Shown piece after piece: positions 44,644 to 56,147 of a stretch of DNA of 64,000 bases. The translations under genes and the position numbers were made by a program. Source of the DNA: Immersiella caudata (Eukaryota > Ascomycota > Sordariomycetes > Sordariales > Lasiosphaeriaceae); the NCBI GenBank assembly GCA_030512335.1, contig JAULSU010000006.1, positions 1,674,001 through 1,738,000 of the forward strand, written 5' to 3'. Position 1 is the first letter of the stretch; every line of letters begins with the position of its first letter. A model generated the notes under the pieces. It was not told the origin of the DNA and did no database searches. It saw nothing but the letters and a program-made list of their open reading frames with translations.

Positions 44644-46581
44644 ATGCCGGGTACCTCGCGCATGCCGGTGAGCCTTCGGGAGAGCTTCAACAGCGTTAAG
44701 AGGCCGAGACCGAGCAATCCGCTGCAGGTGGTGAGCCTGGAACTGTTAGTCCTGCCTCCTCTTTAGCTCTGCTTACCCTCCCTCTTCCATTGAACCTCTG
44801 GGTCGGACCGTCTGCGCCTTATCGTGGGAATGCGATCCGGCCAACGACATGTCTTATCCGGGCTTGAATGTTTACAATGACGTGGGGTAGATGGGAACTA
44901 ATTCGTCGCCAATTCTGGCTGTAGGTTGCGCAACATAGTATTCTTCTTCTTTCTTCTACGATGGACTCGGCGCGTCCTATGGAAGCTCAAGGGGCGCGGC
45001 CTGCTCGGGACCATTGCCGAGCTCTACAGTGACGCGCGACGCATCTCGTATGGCTACTTCTTGCGACTTCCGGGCGTGCGCACACAAGTGCGCAAGCAGA
45101 TCGACGAGGCCATTGCGAAGCTGGAAACTAAGATGGTACCTGGCAATACGACGCGTTACCTGACGCTGCCGAAGGAGGGCTGGACAGAGGACGCGGTACG
45201 CAAAGAGCTCGAGACCCTGGCCAACATGGACCACGCCCGCTGGGAGGATGGCTTTGTTTCGGGCGCCGTCTACCATGGCGAGGAGGACTTGCTGCGTTTA
45301 CAGACGGAGGCCTATGGAAAGTTTACGGTGGCTAACCCCATCCATCCGGATGTCTTCCCTGGCGTGAGGAAGATGGAGGCCGAGGTTGTGGCTATGGTTC
45401 TGAGCCTGTTCAATGCGCCGCCGGGAGCTGCCGGCGCAAGCACTTCGGGTGGCACAGACAGTATCCTGTTGGCTTGCCTGGCTGCGAGACAAAAGGCGTA
45501 TGCTGAGCGTGGGGTCACGGAGCCCGAGATGTAAGCCCCCCCTTGCCCCTCCTCTCCGGATAGCACTCACACCCTTGTTAGGATCCTCCCGGAGACCGCC
45601 CATACGGCCTTCCGCAAGGCTGGCGAGTACTTTAAGATCAAGATTCACTATGTCGCATGCCCGGCTCCTACGCACCAGGTCGATGTGCGCCGCGTCTCGC
45701 GCCTCATCAACAGCAACACCGTCCTCCTCGTCGGATCTGCCCCTAACTTTCCCCACGGCATTATCGACGACATCTCCGCCCTCTCCAAGCTCGCCGTGAA
45801 GAAGCGCATTCCCCTCCACGTAGACTGCTGCCTCGGCTCCTTCCTCATGCCGTTCCTCGACAAGGCTGGTTTCCCTTCGACCCCCTTTGACTTCCGCCTC
45901 CGCGGCGTCACCTCCATCAGCTGCGACACCCACAAGTACGGCTTCGCTCCCAAGGGCAACAGCACTGTCCTCTACCGCACGCAATCTCTCCGCACCTACC
46001 AGTACTTCGTCGACCCCTCCTGGTCCGGCGGCGTCTACGCCTCCCCCGGTATCGCCGGCAGCCGTCCCGGCGCCCTGATCGCCGCCTGCTGGGCCTCCCT
46101 CATGACCGTCGGCGAAGCCGGCTATCTTTCCGCCTGCGAGCAAATTGTCGGCGCCGCCAAGAAATTCGGCGACCGCATCCGTGACCACCCGCCTCTCGCT
46201 TCCGAGCTCGAAATCCTCGGCGACCCGCTCGTCAGCGTCCTCGCCTTCCGCGCGCGTAACCTCAACATCTACGACATCGCCGATGCCATGTCCGCTCGCG
46301 GTTGGCATCTCAACGCCCTGCAGAACCCTCCTGCTATCCACATTGCCTTCACCATGCCCATCGTCAAGGTGTGGGAGCGGCTTGCCGCGGATCTCGAAGC
46401 CGTGGTGGAAGCCGAGCGCGAGAAGGAGCGCGTACGCGCCGTAGAGGGGAAGAAGAGCCGCGCCGGAAAGGACGTCACGGGCGATGCGGCGGCGTTGTAT
46501 GGTGTGGCTGGTAGCCTGCCCAACAAGAGCGTTGTCGTCGATCTGGCAAAGGGATTCTTAGATTTGTGCTATAAGGCTTGA
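44644..46581 (+). CDS. DPL1: Sphingosine-1-phosphate lyase
   Basis: PLP-dependent ER enzyme that cleaves long-chain base phosphates into phosphoethanolamine and a fatty aldehyde, the exit step of sphingolipid breakdown. Exons are 44644-44744, 44925-45530 and 45582-46581, giving 568 aa. The first exon (ending PSNPLQVVSLEL) splits a Leu codon with a GTTAGT donor. The membrane anchor LLRNIVFFFFLLRW with a basic flank follows. Core motifs are GAAGASTSGGTDSILLACLA, the glycine-rich cofactor loop, VDCCLGSFLMPFL, and the Schiff-base lysine in SCDTHKYGFAPKGNS. The C-terminal half keeps GYLSACEQIVGAAKKF and LNALQNPPAIHIAFT. All hallmark residues I looked for are present. Confidence 0.95.
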
Positions 46582-46674
46582 GAAGGCCGGGAGTTAGCTT
46601 CCGTGTATATTCTTAATGGAATGGAATAAAGTGGTACCCTGGTGTTTGTGCGGATGGGATGTACGAGAAGGAAT

Positions 46675-46687
46675 GGGGGGGGGGGGG
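46675..46687. repeat. poly-G run
   Basis: Thirteen consecutive G in the DPL1 3' flank. Confidence 0.85.
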
Positions 46688-47265
46688 CTGGGAGAGGAGG
46701 TATATTGGCATGGGGAGGGAAAATTGGTAGAATAGGTCAGAGCATCGCGTGAGACATGTCTTCTGCCTATTGGACATGGTTTAAAATGCATTGAGGCTTC
46801 AGTCAAAGGAACAGTCCCTGTGGTTGCGGTGCATTTGGCCACCGTTAGAGATATCGCCCCAAAGACTGGTGAGGCGTCATGGTGACTGGGGAAGTAAATA
46901 AAGATGATGTCCAAATATCAACAGAGCCGCATTGAGCTTGCTCCTAACTGGTATCTCGCTGTTTCTAACCAAGCTTTGAACCTCACATGTTTCGCCTATT
47001 CCTCCTTCCTGACATCCAACCTGCAGCCCGCTGGCACAGCACAAGTCAGGCGAGAGCCCGGGATCCTCCACGCGCCCCTTCAACATGTCAACATTCTTTT
47101 CAGGTGAATTTAACCCCTTTCTCCATTTCTACCTGGCCGCGCTTCCTACCCATCCACACTAACCATGTTAAAAAAAGCACCGAGGAGCGTTTTCGACCAG
47201 CCCCAATGCTTTGCGTCATAGCCCCACCCTCTTGAAAGCCGTGATATTAACCCTTATAACCAAGA

Positions 47266-47290
47266 CCCCCCCCCCCCCCCAAAAAAAAAA
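47266..47290. repeat. poly-C/poly-A run
   Basis: Fifteen C followed by ten A in the convergent spacer. Confidence 0.85.
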
Positions 47291-47547
47291 GAAACCCAAG
47301 TTGTACAACACCAGGAAGAACACAAGAAAAGATGACCGGGGACGGAGGAGAATACCTAAAGCTCACTGTCCCTCTGACGACCACCCGAGTAGCCACCACC
47401 GTCTCCCGAAGAGGGATGAACAAGGCTCTCTGTGTCCCCGACCTGTCTTCGCTCTGTTACCTCGAGGGTCTTGAGCCGCTTCCGCATTATGTATCGCATT
47501 GGCAGCGTCAATCCTTGGGACGAGGAGCCCCTCATGACTGCTGATTG

Positions 47548-49055
47548 CTATTGGAGCGGCTCCGATGAGCTTGAAAGCCGGTTCAGGTGGAGATACACAT
47601 CCGTTCCATATCTGTTGCACACGTTAGACTCATGTGCCTCGGGACAGAGCAGGATCAGTACATACCCTTCCATGCTAATCAGCTTAAGGTCACCGCCGAA
47701 GTATCTTGCGTACAAGCGCGATATCGGCAGGCCATATCCAAACCCAGCCATAGGCGCCTTGAAATCACTCTTATCAAAGTCCGGATCCAAGTTTGGTGTC
47801 CTGTCGACGGTCGTGTACATGTAGGTCCAGACAAGCGGAATAGCGCTCCGAGGAATGCCTCCACCCTCATCCGAGATTTTGATAGTGATGTCCTCCTTGC
47901 CCTCAGCCACGACAACTTTGGTGACGGGGAACTCTTGCTTGTCCTGCCCGTGAGCCTCGACAACGGCGCGCAAGGAATTCTTGAGTGTCTCGAAGAGCAT
48001 GTGCGACAAGTGCCCTGGGACGTACATAAAGTTGAGACTCGGGTTGCACACGAGCTGAATCTTAGGCGCCTCGAACAGTCCGTAGTGGTCTTCGCATACG
48101 AAGCGAGCGTTCTCGATAGCTTCCTGAGCGAGGTCCCGAACGTAGGTCTTGGTGCAAATAATACCGACGTACGTCGGGTCCCGATAGTGCCCTTGATCCG
48201 TCAACGCGATGTGCTGCCCAATAAGCATCCTTATGCCGATTCGGGACATGTAAAAGCGATCGAGAAAGGACTGGATGTTGTTATCGATCTGCATGCGCTG
48301 CCTCCTGCGCTTGTACTCGAGGATACCCTGCGCCATCGTAGTAACAACGCTGTCGTGCCTCCTCTTGATCTTATGCAATGTCTGAGCAAATTTCTGGTTG
48401 TAAAGATGCAGCTCAGGTGGCCAGTCGCCTGTGTCGTCGACCATGGCAAAGTACCTCCTCGTCGCGGGGAACTTCTTACCCCAGCCGTTGCCATTGTTCG
48501 CCTGTTGTGAGACACCGGTCCACGAGTTGTATTGGCCTTCCTCGATGCTCGGGTTGGGCGTCGCTTCGGAGAGCCAGTTTCCCTTGCCTAATGTTTTAGC
48601 TGGCTTCATCAGCCGTTCCCTGACGTCTCCCGGGAGCTGGGGCCTAGGGAGTTGTGTGATCTCCTATATGGTGTCGTGAGTCATGCGATCGCCAGCGCGG
48701 GATTTTTCAGCGACAAAGAGCCATACCTCGAATGACTGCGCATACCAATCCGCCACCTTCTTCACCGAGGGCATCTCTCCAAGGCCGTCTGGCAGGGTTT
48801 CGAGCTCCTGGACACGATGAGCCAGCCGAATCGGGAGCTCTTCGGCAAGGAACTGGGATGCGCGGAACAGAGTGCCTGCGCGACGGGTTAAAGCTGGAGC
48901 TCGCAGGACGGCCAGCAACGAATTGGCACATGAGACGCACCAGTAGACGGCTTCTCGCCGAATTGGACCATCTGCCGCAAGCTCACGCCGGTAGCAGGGA
49001 AGCTTGCATAGTGGCGGATCGTGTCCATCAACTTGTCAGTCTTTTTCCACGACAT
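47548..49055 (-). CDS. Pyruvate dehydrogenase kinase, mitochondrial
   Basis: GHKL-fold kinase that phosphorylates and inactivates the E1 subunit of the mitochondrial pyruvate dehydrogenase complex. Exons on the minus strand: 49055-48941, 48875-48727, 48663-47666 and 47611-47548, giving 441 aa. The N-terminus is MSWKKTDKLMDTIRHYASFP, then the BCDHK/PDK domain (GTLFRASQFLAEELPIRLAH). The N-box is ETLKNSLRAVVE, G1 is ISDEGGGIPRS and G2 is GFGYGLPISRLYARYFGGD. The last intron (47665-47612, GTATGT...CAACAG, GTCTAACG branch) is 54 nt, frame-preserving and stop-free. Only after removing it does the tail read SMEGYGTDVYLHLNRLSSSS as in the family. A branched-chain ketoacid dehydrogenase kinase is less likely from the overall motif set. 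Confidence 0.94.
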
Positions 49056-50168
49056 GATGGCTCAGGCGGGACGCAACGCGCAGCCAATTGATGTCGAGGA
49101 GGTTTATGCCGGGCGCTTTTCGCGCATGGGCGAGAGGATGGGACTCTTGTGCGAGCAGAACCCGATGTTGGGATCAGGGAGACGGGTCTTGTCCAGTTGT
49201 TGCAACCAGCCGAGGTAAAGAGATCCAACCAGTGATGACGCAAATGGGCGATCAGGCTCGCGCTGCAGTACTGGGTGAGGAAAATAGGGGACTAGCCGCG
49301 CCGCGAGCTGCGTAGATGTCGAGATATAGGTCCGTCTTTATAAAAAGGAACAGAATAGGAGAATTAGAAGGAGGCGGTGGTTTTGTTGCTCCCAAGGGGT
49401 GGTGCTTCATGTGGGCGTGACTCTGGAGGTTCACGCTAGCGAGGTCGACCTATGAACCCCACACCGGGGGCGGGGATGGCTTTGAGAACCGAGCGAGAAC
49501 CCCTCACAGTAGCCGACGGCCTGCAACTCGACGCATCCCCAGTAGCCCGGCCTGGCGCCCAACTAGCTGACAAAGTGATTCCACTGGATAGGTAGGCTCG
49601 ACTGGCGGGATAATTACCTGACGTCATCGAGGTTATCGGCACGAAGTTCGAGGCAGCAAACAAAACAATTGCGAAACAGGTCGATTGCAACAAGTTGTTC
49701 TTCTCTCGAAGCACACAAGGTAGCTCTGCGGTATAATAAAAACGGAATGCCGGATGGGGGTCTGTCAGCAGCTGTCGACTGCCGCATCGCGCATTCGCAT
49801 TCCCAGAAAAAGCCAGAAAAAGCTCCGAATGGCCCGCTTCAAGTCTCGAGCGGTCGGAAAGTGTCGGACAAGCAGCCGGCACTGTGCGCCGTGATTCGCT
49901 GCTCGGCACGAACTGTGTCTCACCTCAGGCTCACCGTTTACCTGCCTTCAAGGTACGACAGTTTCTACATTCCGTGAATAGCATCACCAACCCCCCGGTA
50001 TGCATCTTCGCAAAACAAAGACGCCAGCTCGTTTAAGAAGAAGACGTTGCGAAAACATGCCAATACGCATTTTGGCAACAACTAGAACCAAATTTATGGA
50101 TTGACCATCGTCAAAAATCTACTACTTTCACCCCTTGCGTCTCACCCGCAACCGCCCCGCTCACCGCA
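49056..50168. promoter_or_regulatory. divergent region PDK / coiled-coil gene
   Basis: 1.1 kb with no supported gene. The right part before 50169 is A-rich (AAAATCTACTACTTTCACCC), as in fungal leaders. Confidence 0.45.
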
Positions 50169-51527
50169 ATGCCAAATGAAGACTCACCAACAGACTTCGC
50201 TCTGGACTCACCCTCAACACGTCCTACCTCAGCTTCACCACCCATCCATCTAAACAACAACAAAAACAACAAAAACAACAGCAGCAGCAGCAACACCATC
50301 ACCAGCAGCGATGCCACCGCCCACCTCCTCACAAAGCCCCTGCCCCAGACTCCCCTGCCCCAGACTCCCCCGCCCCATCCCAAACGCCCTCCCCCGCTCC
50401 ACCAGCAACACTCCCGCTCCCCATCTCTCCCCTCCCCATTATCCATGAGCCTCCACCACCTAGGCATTGGCACCCCTTCCCCTCTCCTCCGCCAATTCTC
50501 AACGTTCTCCCCCCCTCCAACATGGGGCTCACCGCCGCGACTTGGAATCAGCCTCACGGCAGCCAAGAGCGACCACCATGATGAGCTTTTGAGCGGCGAG
50601 CTCTCACCTTCTTTGCCTGACATGGAACCGGAATTTGATGCCGATGATGATTTGACGAGGGATAGCAAGGATGTACTGGTTCAGAGGCTGGGGGACCTCA
50701 TGCGAAGGATAAAAGGCACAGGATCGGTGGAGGGACTGGAAGAGTTGCATGCTAAGGTGGATGAGATGGAGGGGGTATTAAGTAGCGGGAAGGGAGTGAG
50801 GCTGGGGATTGTGAGGGACGGTGAGGTGTTGCCGGGGTTAGGAAGAGAGGGTGTTGATGGGGGGTCAAGGGGCGAGTTGCTGCTGCGGGCTGTGGGTGAG
50901 ACTGAGGATGAGGCTTTGTCGTCGGAGAAGATAGATTCTCTAGATTTGACGGTGGAGGTGGTTGTGGAAGCGGAGAGGTTAAACGCCGAGCTGGTTAAAC
51001 TTGCTGAGAAGCTCAGAGCAAGGAAGGAGGAGTCGGATGTAAGTTTATGCTATCTGTTTGGCTCAATTGGTGATGTTGATGCTGATAGTTCGAACAGCAT
51101 ATTCAAGCCATGCTAGTCGAGAGGGTAGAGGCAGCTGCGGCGCATATCATGGAGCTTGAGGCGCAGATTGCTGAGCTGTAAGTTGGGCGTTTAAAGCTGC
51201 ACATCTTGAGGGTTGTCTCTTCCGGGTATTGGCTGACACTTCTCCAGGGAAGATGAGATCGGCGGGAACGAATCTGATTTGCGGCATTTGCGCATCGAAC
51301 TGAGAGCGGTCGAGACGCTTTGTCACGAGTTTGTACCACCGGAAGCCGACCCAGACCTGGTGCAGAGCATTGAAAACTGGAAGACGGACTGGGCAATGTT
51401 GAGGGAGAGAATGTCGGCAAAGAAGAAGAGCCGCCGGCTACGACACGGGGAAGACGGAGAGGGGGGTTCAACAATTCTCTCCCCGAGCATCTCGAGCATG
51501 TCGATTCTTGGGAGTCCACTTAAGTGA
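50169..51527 (+). CDS. Conserved coiled-coil protein of unknown function
   Basis: I do not recognise a named family. Exons are 50169-51038, 51098-51177 and 51248-51527, giving 409 aa. The N-terminal 130 residues are low complexity (N/K/S runs, then P/Q/T-rich), likely disordered. An acidic patch (PDMEPEFDADDDLTRDS) precedes a mainly helical region (about 165-350) with heptad-like leucines: VLVQRLGDLMRRIKGTGSVE, VVVEAERLNAELVKLAEKLR, HIMELEAQIAEL and RHLRIELRAVETL. Intron donors are GTAAGT in both cases. The tail is S-rich with LSPSISSMSILGS. A structural or cytoskeletal adaptor is possible but not shown. Confidence 0.75.
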
Positions 51528-52633
51528 TGACTTTGATGAGGTTCTTTTTACAAGTCATGAGATACCCGGTACACAAAGCATGGAGTTGGGATTGTTTTGG
51601 CTTGTATTTAGAGCGCATGGTTCGGTTCGCATAGTACGTGTATCTGACGTTTTCTCTCCAACCTCTAAGGTAGTAAGCATACCTACCACGCTTTCTTACC
51701 CCACGTTGTGGTTGAAACTTTGCGCGGCCAAGATCATGAGCTCGGACCGACGTGACCTGGAAGGTCGCTGTGGACCCTAACCCTGGATCTCGAATTATCT
51801 TCTTGCACCTGATGACGTCCTGCGTCTGGAGCACAAAATGTATCGTGAATAACTGAGCTGGTGTTCAGAAAAAAGTTGAGGAGTACTGTATCTTGCCGCT
51901 CAACCCGAGAGTCCGAGGTTGGCATCGAAGTTCGTAACTGCCACCGTCGTGCATCCTGGACGTTGGTCGACGTCACTGTAACCCTCGCACCCACTTCCCT
52001 CGCACCTTCCATGTTCCCCGCCATTTCACTCTTCTTTTATTTGCGAGAAAATTGTTGATCAAAGCCCCAATGAAGACGGAACGTGTTCCAACACCAATTC
52101 AGAGTCGATTCCGCTGTAGCTTTGAATCGATCAACCGCACTTCCTTTCCCAGGTGTGACGTCAAACGATTCAGCGGGATGCTGGTGCATCCATTCGAGCT
52201 CCCACCAACCCCACTATCAACGGCCTGCCACACCCGCCCTGCGGTGTGTCCCGGATTCAAACAAGCCTTGCAAAGCTTTTGGCTAGGCCTTGGTAGGTGG
52301 GATGGAGGTGCGTGTTATGGTAGTCCTCGAACAACATTCACGCGGGCCGGGCTCTTGTCAGGGATCTTGGCCCAAATGGTGACTGGGGTCAGCGAGCCTC
52401 CATGGAGGACATCCCACTGTCGCAGCGGTGCATTTATTGTGCTCCCAGAAGTCTAGGAGTCGAAATATCATAACTACTCTTCACTACCGCCCACCCCGCC
52501 CTCACCGCATCTCTTCCAACCCATCCATATCTTTCTGTTTTCCCGCCGGAAAGATTGGCAGGTTCTCAGGCTCTAGGCCATATTGCTGCAATACAGTAGC
52601 TCCTGTTCTATCCTAACAGCCAAGGCTATCATC
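51528..52633. promoter_or_regulatory. upstream region of sugar-transporter-like gene
   Basis: 1.1 kb without a supported gene. It contains CCCTAACCCT near 51776-51785, like a short telomere-type motif. Confidence 0.45.
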
Positions 52634-54762
52634 ATGTCCTCCGGCGACCCTGAGACAAGGGACTCTCCATCAACGGAGAAGGGTGGCTATCGACCATCGA
52701 CATCCTCTACCGCCGACATTGGGCACCGCGACGATGCGTCCGCTCACGGTTCGTCCAGCCAAACATCCATCACCCGCAACAGAAAGCCCGCAACCGGTGG
52801 GCTGGCTGCTTCCAAGAAGCTTGCCAACCCCCTATCCGGCCTTTCCCGCGAGCGGCTGGGCGCCATGGGTGAGGATTATGCTCGACTTGCCGGGTTGACC
52901 AGTGAGGACGACCTTCGGGCCTTCCGTCTCGGGGCTATGATATCAGGAGGCAATACCGACTACAACAGCATCCCCGGCCTCACCGACCGTGAGAGAGAAG
53001 TCCTGGAACGGGAGACAACCCACAAGTGGTCCCAACCGCGCATGCTTTACTGGGTCATCATCAGTCAGTATCCTAAATTTGAGGATTGACAATGTATCTC
53101 TAACATTACAATTTAGTCTCCTCATTATGCGCAGCAGTTCAAGGCATGGACGAAACGGTAGTTAATGGCGCGCAGTCGTTTTATAAGCATGCATTCGGAA
53201 TCGGCACCAATAGTGAGCGGGATACCTGGCTGCTGGGACTTACAAACTCGGCTCCCCATCTCTGCTGCGCCTTCATTGGCTGCTGGCTCACAGACCCCTT
53301 GAACAAGAAGTTCGGCCGTCGAGGCACCATTTTCATCACTTGCTCCATGTCTGCTCTAGCTTGCTTCTGGCAGGCCTTTACCAACACATGGTGGCATATG
53401 TTTCTGGCCAGATTCGCTCTAGGCTTTGGGATCGGTCCTAAGAGCGCGACGACGCCGATCTTCGCTGCTGAGTGCTCACCTCCACGGCTTCGTGGAGCAC
53501 TTGTCATGTTGAGTGACCTAGACACCAATCTCCTCGGCCTGTCTCCGACAAGAGTAGCAATGGCAGGTCTGGACAGCATTTGGTATCATGATCGGCTTTG
53601 TGGCGGATCTCGCTTTCTACTTTGTCCCAGAACACGGCATCGAGCCTGGCCTCAACTGGAGACTGATGATGGGTTCCGCCATGCTTCCCGCTATCGTCGT
53701 CTGCTGCCTTGCGTACATCTGTCCCGAGTCTCCGCGCTGGTATCTCAGCAAGAACCGACATAAGGATGCTTTCGACTCCGTCCGCCAACTCCGCTACGAA
53801 AAGGTCCAGGCCGCTCGTGACCTATTCTACATGCACACACTCCTCGACGCCGAAAAAGAAGTCATGTCCGTCGGAAAGGCAAACCGTCTCAAGGAGATGT
53901 TTACCATTCGCCGAAATCGCAACGCTATGATTGCCTCTGAAACCGTCATGTTCCTCCAGCAATTCTGCGGAATTAGCGTCATCGGTCCTCCCCTACCTGC
54001 TCCCCCTCGTCCGTTTCCTACCGAAACTAACCACCTCTCAGCATACTACTCCTCCGGGGTCTTCCTCGAGGCCAACTTCTCCGAAGTCTCTGCTCTCTCA
54101 GCCTCCCTGGGTTTCGGCATAATCAACTGGCTTTTTGCTCTTCCGGCCTTCTACACCATAGACACTTACGGCCGCCGCAACCTCCTCCTAGCAACCTTCT
54201 CTCTGATGTCCCTCTTCCTTTTTTCACTGGCTTCTCTTTTTGGATTCCTGAGTCCTCCCATGCTCACATTGCCTGCATCGCCCTCGGCATCTACCTCTTC
54301 GCCGCTGTCTACTCCCCCGGTGAGGGTCCCGTCCCGTTTACCTATTCTGCCGAGGCCTACCCGCTGTACATCCGTCCCATTGGCATGTCCCTCGCCACAG
54401 TGACCACTTGGTTCTTCAACTTCATCTTAGCGGCTACATGGCCATCTTTGCTCTCTGCGTTGAAGCCGCAGGGTGCCTTTAGTTGGTATGCAGCATGGAA
54501 TAACCTTGGCTTCTTCATGGTACTCTTTTTGGTGCCTGAGACAAAGGATAAGACGCTGGAGGAGCTGGATGCTGTGTTTGATGTGCCGCTGAGGAGCACG
54601 ATTAAGCACGGAGCTAAGCAGGCGGTGTACTTTTGGGGGCATGTGGTGATGAGGGGGGATGTTAGGAAGCCTGAGCTGCCGCATGTCAAGCTGGCTAGAG
54701 AAGTGGGTGAAGGGATTGCGGAGAAGGAGAGGAGGGAGGCTAGAGGGGATGATAGGGTTTAA
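52634..54762 (+). CDS. MFS sugar-transporter-like gene with frameshift
   Basis: Sugar porter family. Probable exons are 52634-53063, 53117-about 53502, 53558-53984 and 54042-54762. A long hydrophilic N-terminus (about 135 residues) precedes the membrane domain: AVQGMDETVVNGAQSFY, LTDPLNKKFGRRGTIF (the G-R-R-G loop), RFALGFGIGPKSATTPIFAAE and PESPRWYL, then GEGPVPFTYSAEAYPLYIR and VPETKDKTLEELD. Two problems are visible. At the second intron the expected donor after LVM reads TTGAGT in place of GTGAGT, so splicing must use an upstream GTCATG or fail. At the six-T run 54219-54224 one base is missing, since LFLF fits one frame and TGFSFWIPE the next. It may be a young pseudogene, or the sequence may have a homopolymer error. 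Substrate is unknown. Confidence 0.82.
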
Positions 54763-56147
54763 GTTTGAATCTGGGGTTGGCTTACCTGTTTTGGATGTTG
54801 ATGGTGATGGAAAAGGAGATATGTGACGGAAAAGGAGGTGGATGATATGCAATGACAAAAAGATACCCTCGTTTGCAGACATAAGCCTACTTGAAATTGT
54901 TGGGAGAGCATATATTGTAGAGGATGAGGCCTGTGTGTAGCATCGCAGCAACGTCTTTCAGTCCTCCTTGTCGCAGACTCCACTCCACACCCTGCCAAGA
55001 CATTACCCCTATTCGCGTGTTTACCGTCCCAGCTCGGCTACCAAAAAGAGTTGTCTCCAGACATGTCACTCAATCTTATGTCACACTTCCAACCCACCCT
55101 CCTAAAACGCCAGCTCAGTGAGACCATCAAGCTGATCCGATCCCCTCCGCACTCAAACAACCATAAAATGACAATCTCCATATGACCGAATGAGGTTTTC
55201 GGGTCTGCCACGCTCAAGAGCATCGAGTTGCAGTAGCTCAGCTGATTAAAACCGAGAGGTCACATGGCGAACGAAGCCGGGGCATCACGACAAACGCCGT
55301 GGCTCCTGCGTCAACTAAACCCGCATCTATTCATTCAACTTCACCCTTCCAGCAGCAAAACAAAGCCAGCGCCTCCCATTCAACATCGCATCGCCAACAC
55401 TAACCCTAACACAAATGTGAAACTCCACGAGAATCCAAAGCAAGAAATCGAAATCACCAACTCACACAAAGCAGAAATCAACTAAACGATACTATATATA
55501 TATATATATATTGCGTGGCTGCTGAGAAACTAGGTACTAACCCGTAAACTACTGATCTTGTGTCTACGGACCAACTTCCCTAATTCTCACTGATGTCTGT
55601 CGTTCCATCCCTGTCAAACTCCTTCTCACCAGGAAGCCGATCAAGACGGGTCCAATCGAGACCAGTCGGATGTGCCATGCTGCTTGATGCTGTATCGTGT
55701 TTTTTTTCTTGACCATGCCGAACCAAACGAACCAAACGAACCATACTGAATAAAATATAAAAGTTGAGAGAAATACTGCACTAAAAAGAGGAGAGAGTCG
55801 AAACGAAATACCGTACCGTGCTGTGATGTTCCCGGTGCGTGCATCCGGGCAGATTATCTGCAAGACTGAATGAATGCCTCGCGCCCTGAACTACCATCTT
55901 GTCAATCTGGTGACATTCATCGTGGGAATGGTAGAACAGGAGCCGAGCTAAGGGCTGATTGGTGCCTGAGAGGTACGGCTGCGCGGGAAATACTAAGGAT
56001 GAGGTGCCGAATAGGAGAACTAGGTCCAGAAAAGAGGACATGTTGCCGTATATCGCTGTGTGCAGAGCGAGATGAGGGGGGTCCATCCCCCAAAAAGCTG
56101 GTCAAGACCAGCACTAAAAACGGGCGCGAGATGTCGTGAGATGATGC
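54763..56147. other. convergent region with TA microsatellite
   Basis: 1.38 kb between converging genes. No supported gene. A D-arm-like string (TAGCTCAGCTGATTA, about 55231) has no cloverleaf around it. Confidence 0.5.
55493..55510. repeat. (TA)9 microsatellite
   Basis: Nine TA units in intergenic DNA. Confidence 0.9.

Larger units (their letters stand above)
46582..47547. other. convergent 3' region DPL1 / PDK
   Basis: 966 bp between converging genes. It contains a 13-base G run (46675-46687) and a 15-base C run followed by ten A (47266-47290). No gene was recognised. Confidence 0.5.

Noticed and set aside
45298..46341. 347-codon minus-strand frame opposite DPL1
   Set aside because: Antisense to highly conserved DPL1 codons. 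Its composition (E, V, G) mirrors the codon bias of the real gene.
55225..55265. D-arm-like string TAGCTCAGCTGATTA
   Set aside because: No acceptor stem, anticodon stem or T arm at suitable distance, so not called a tRNA.
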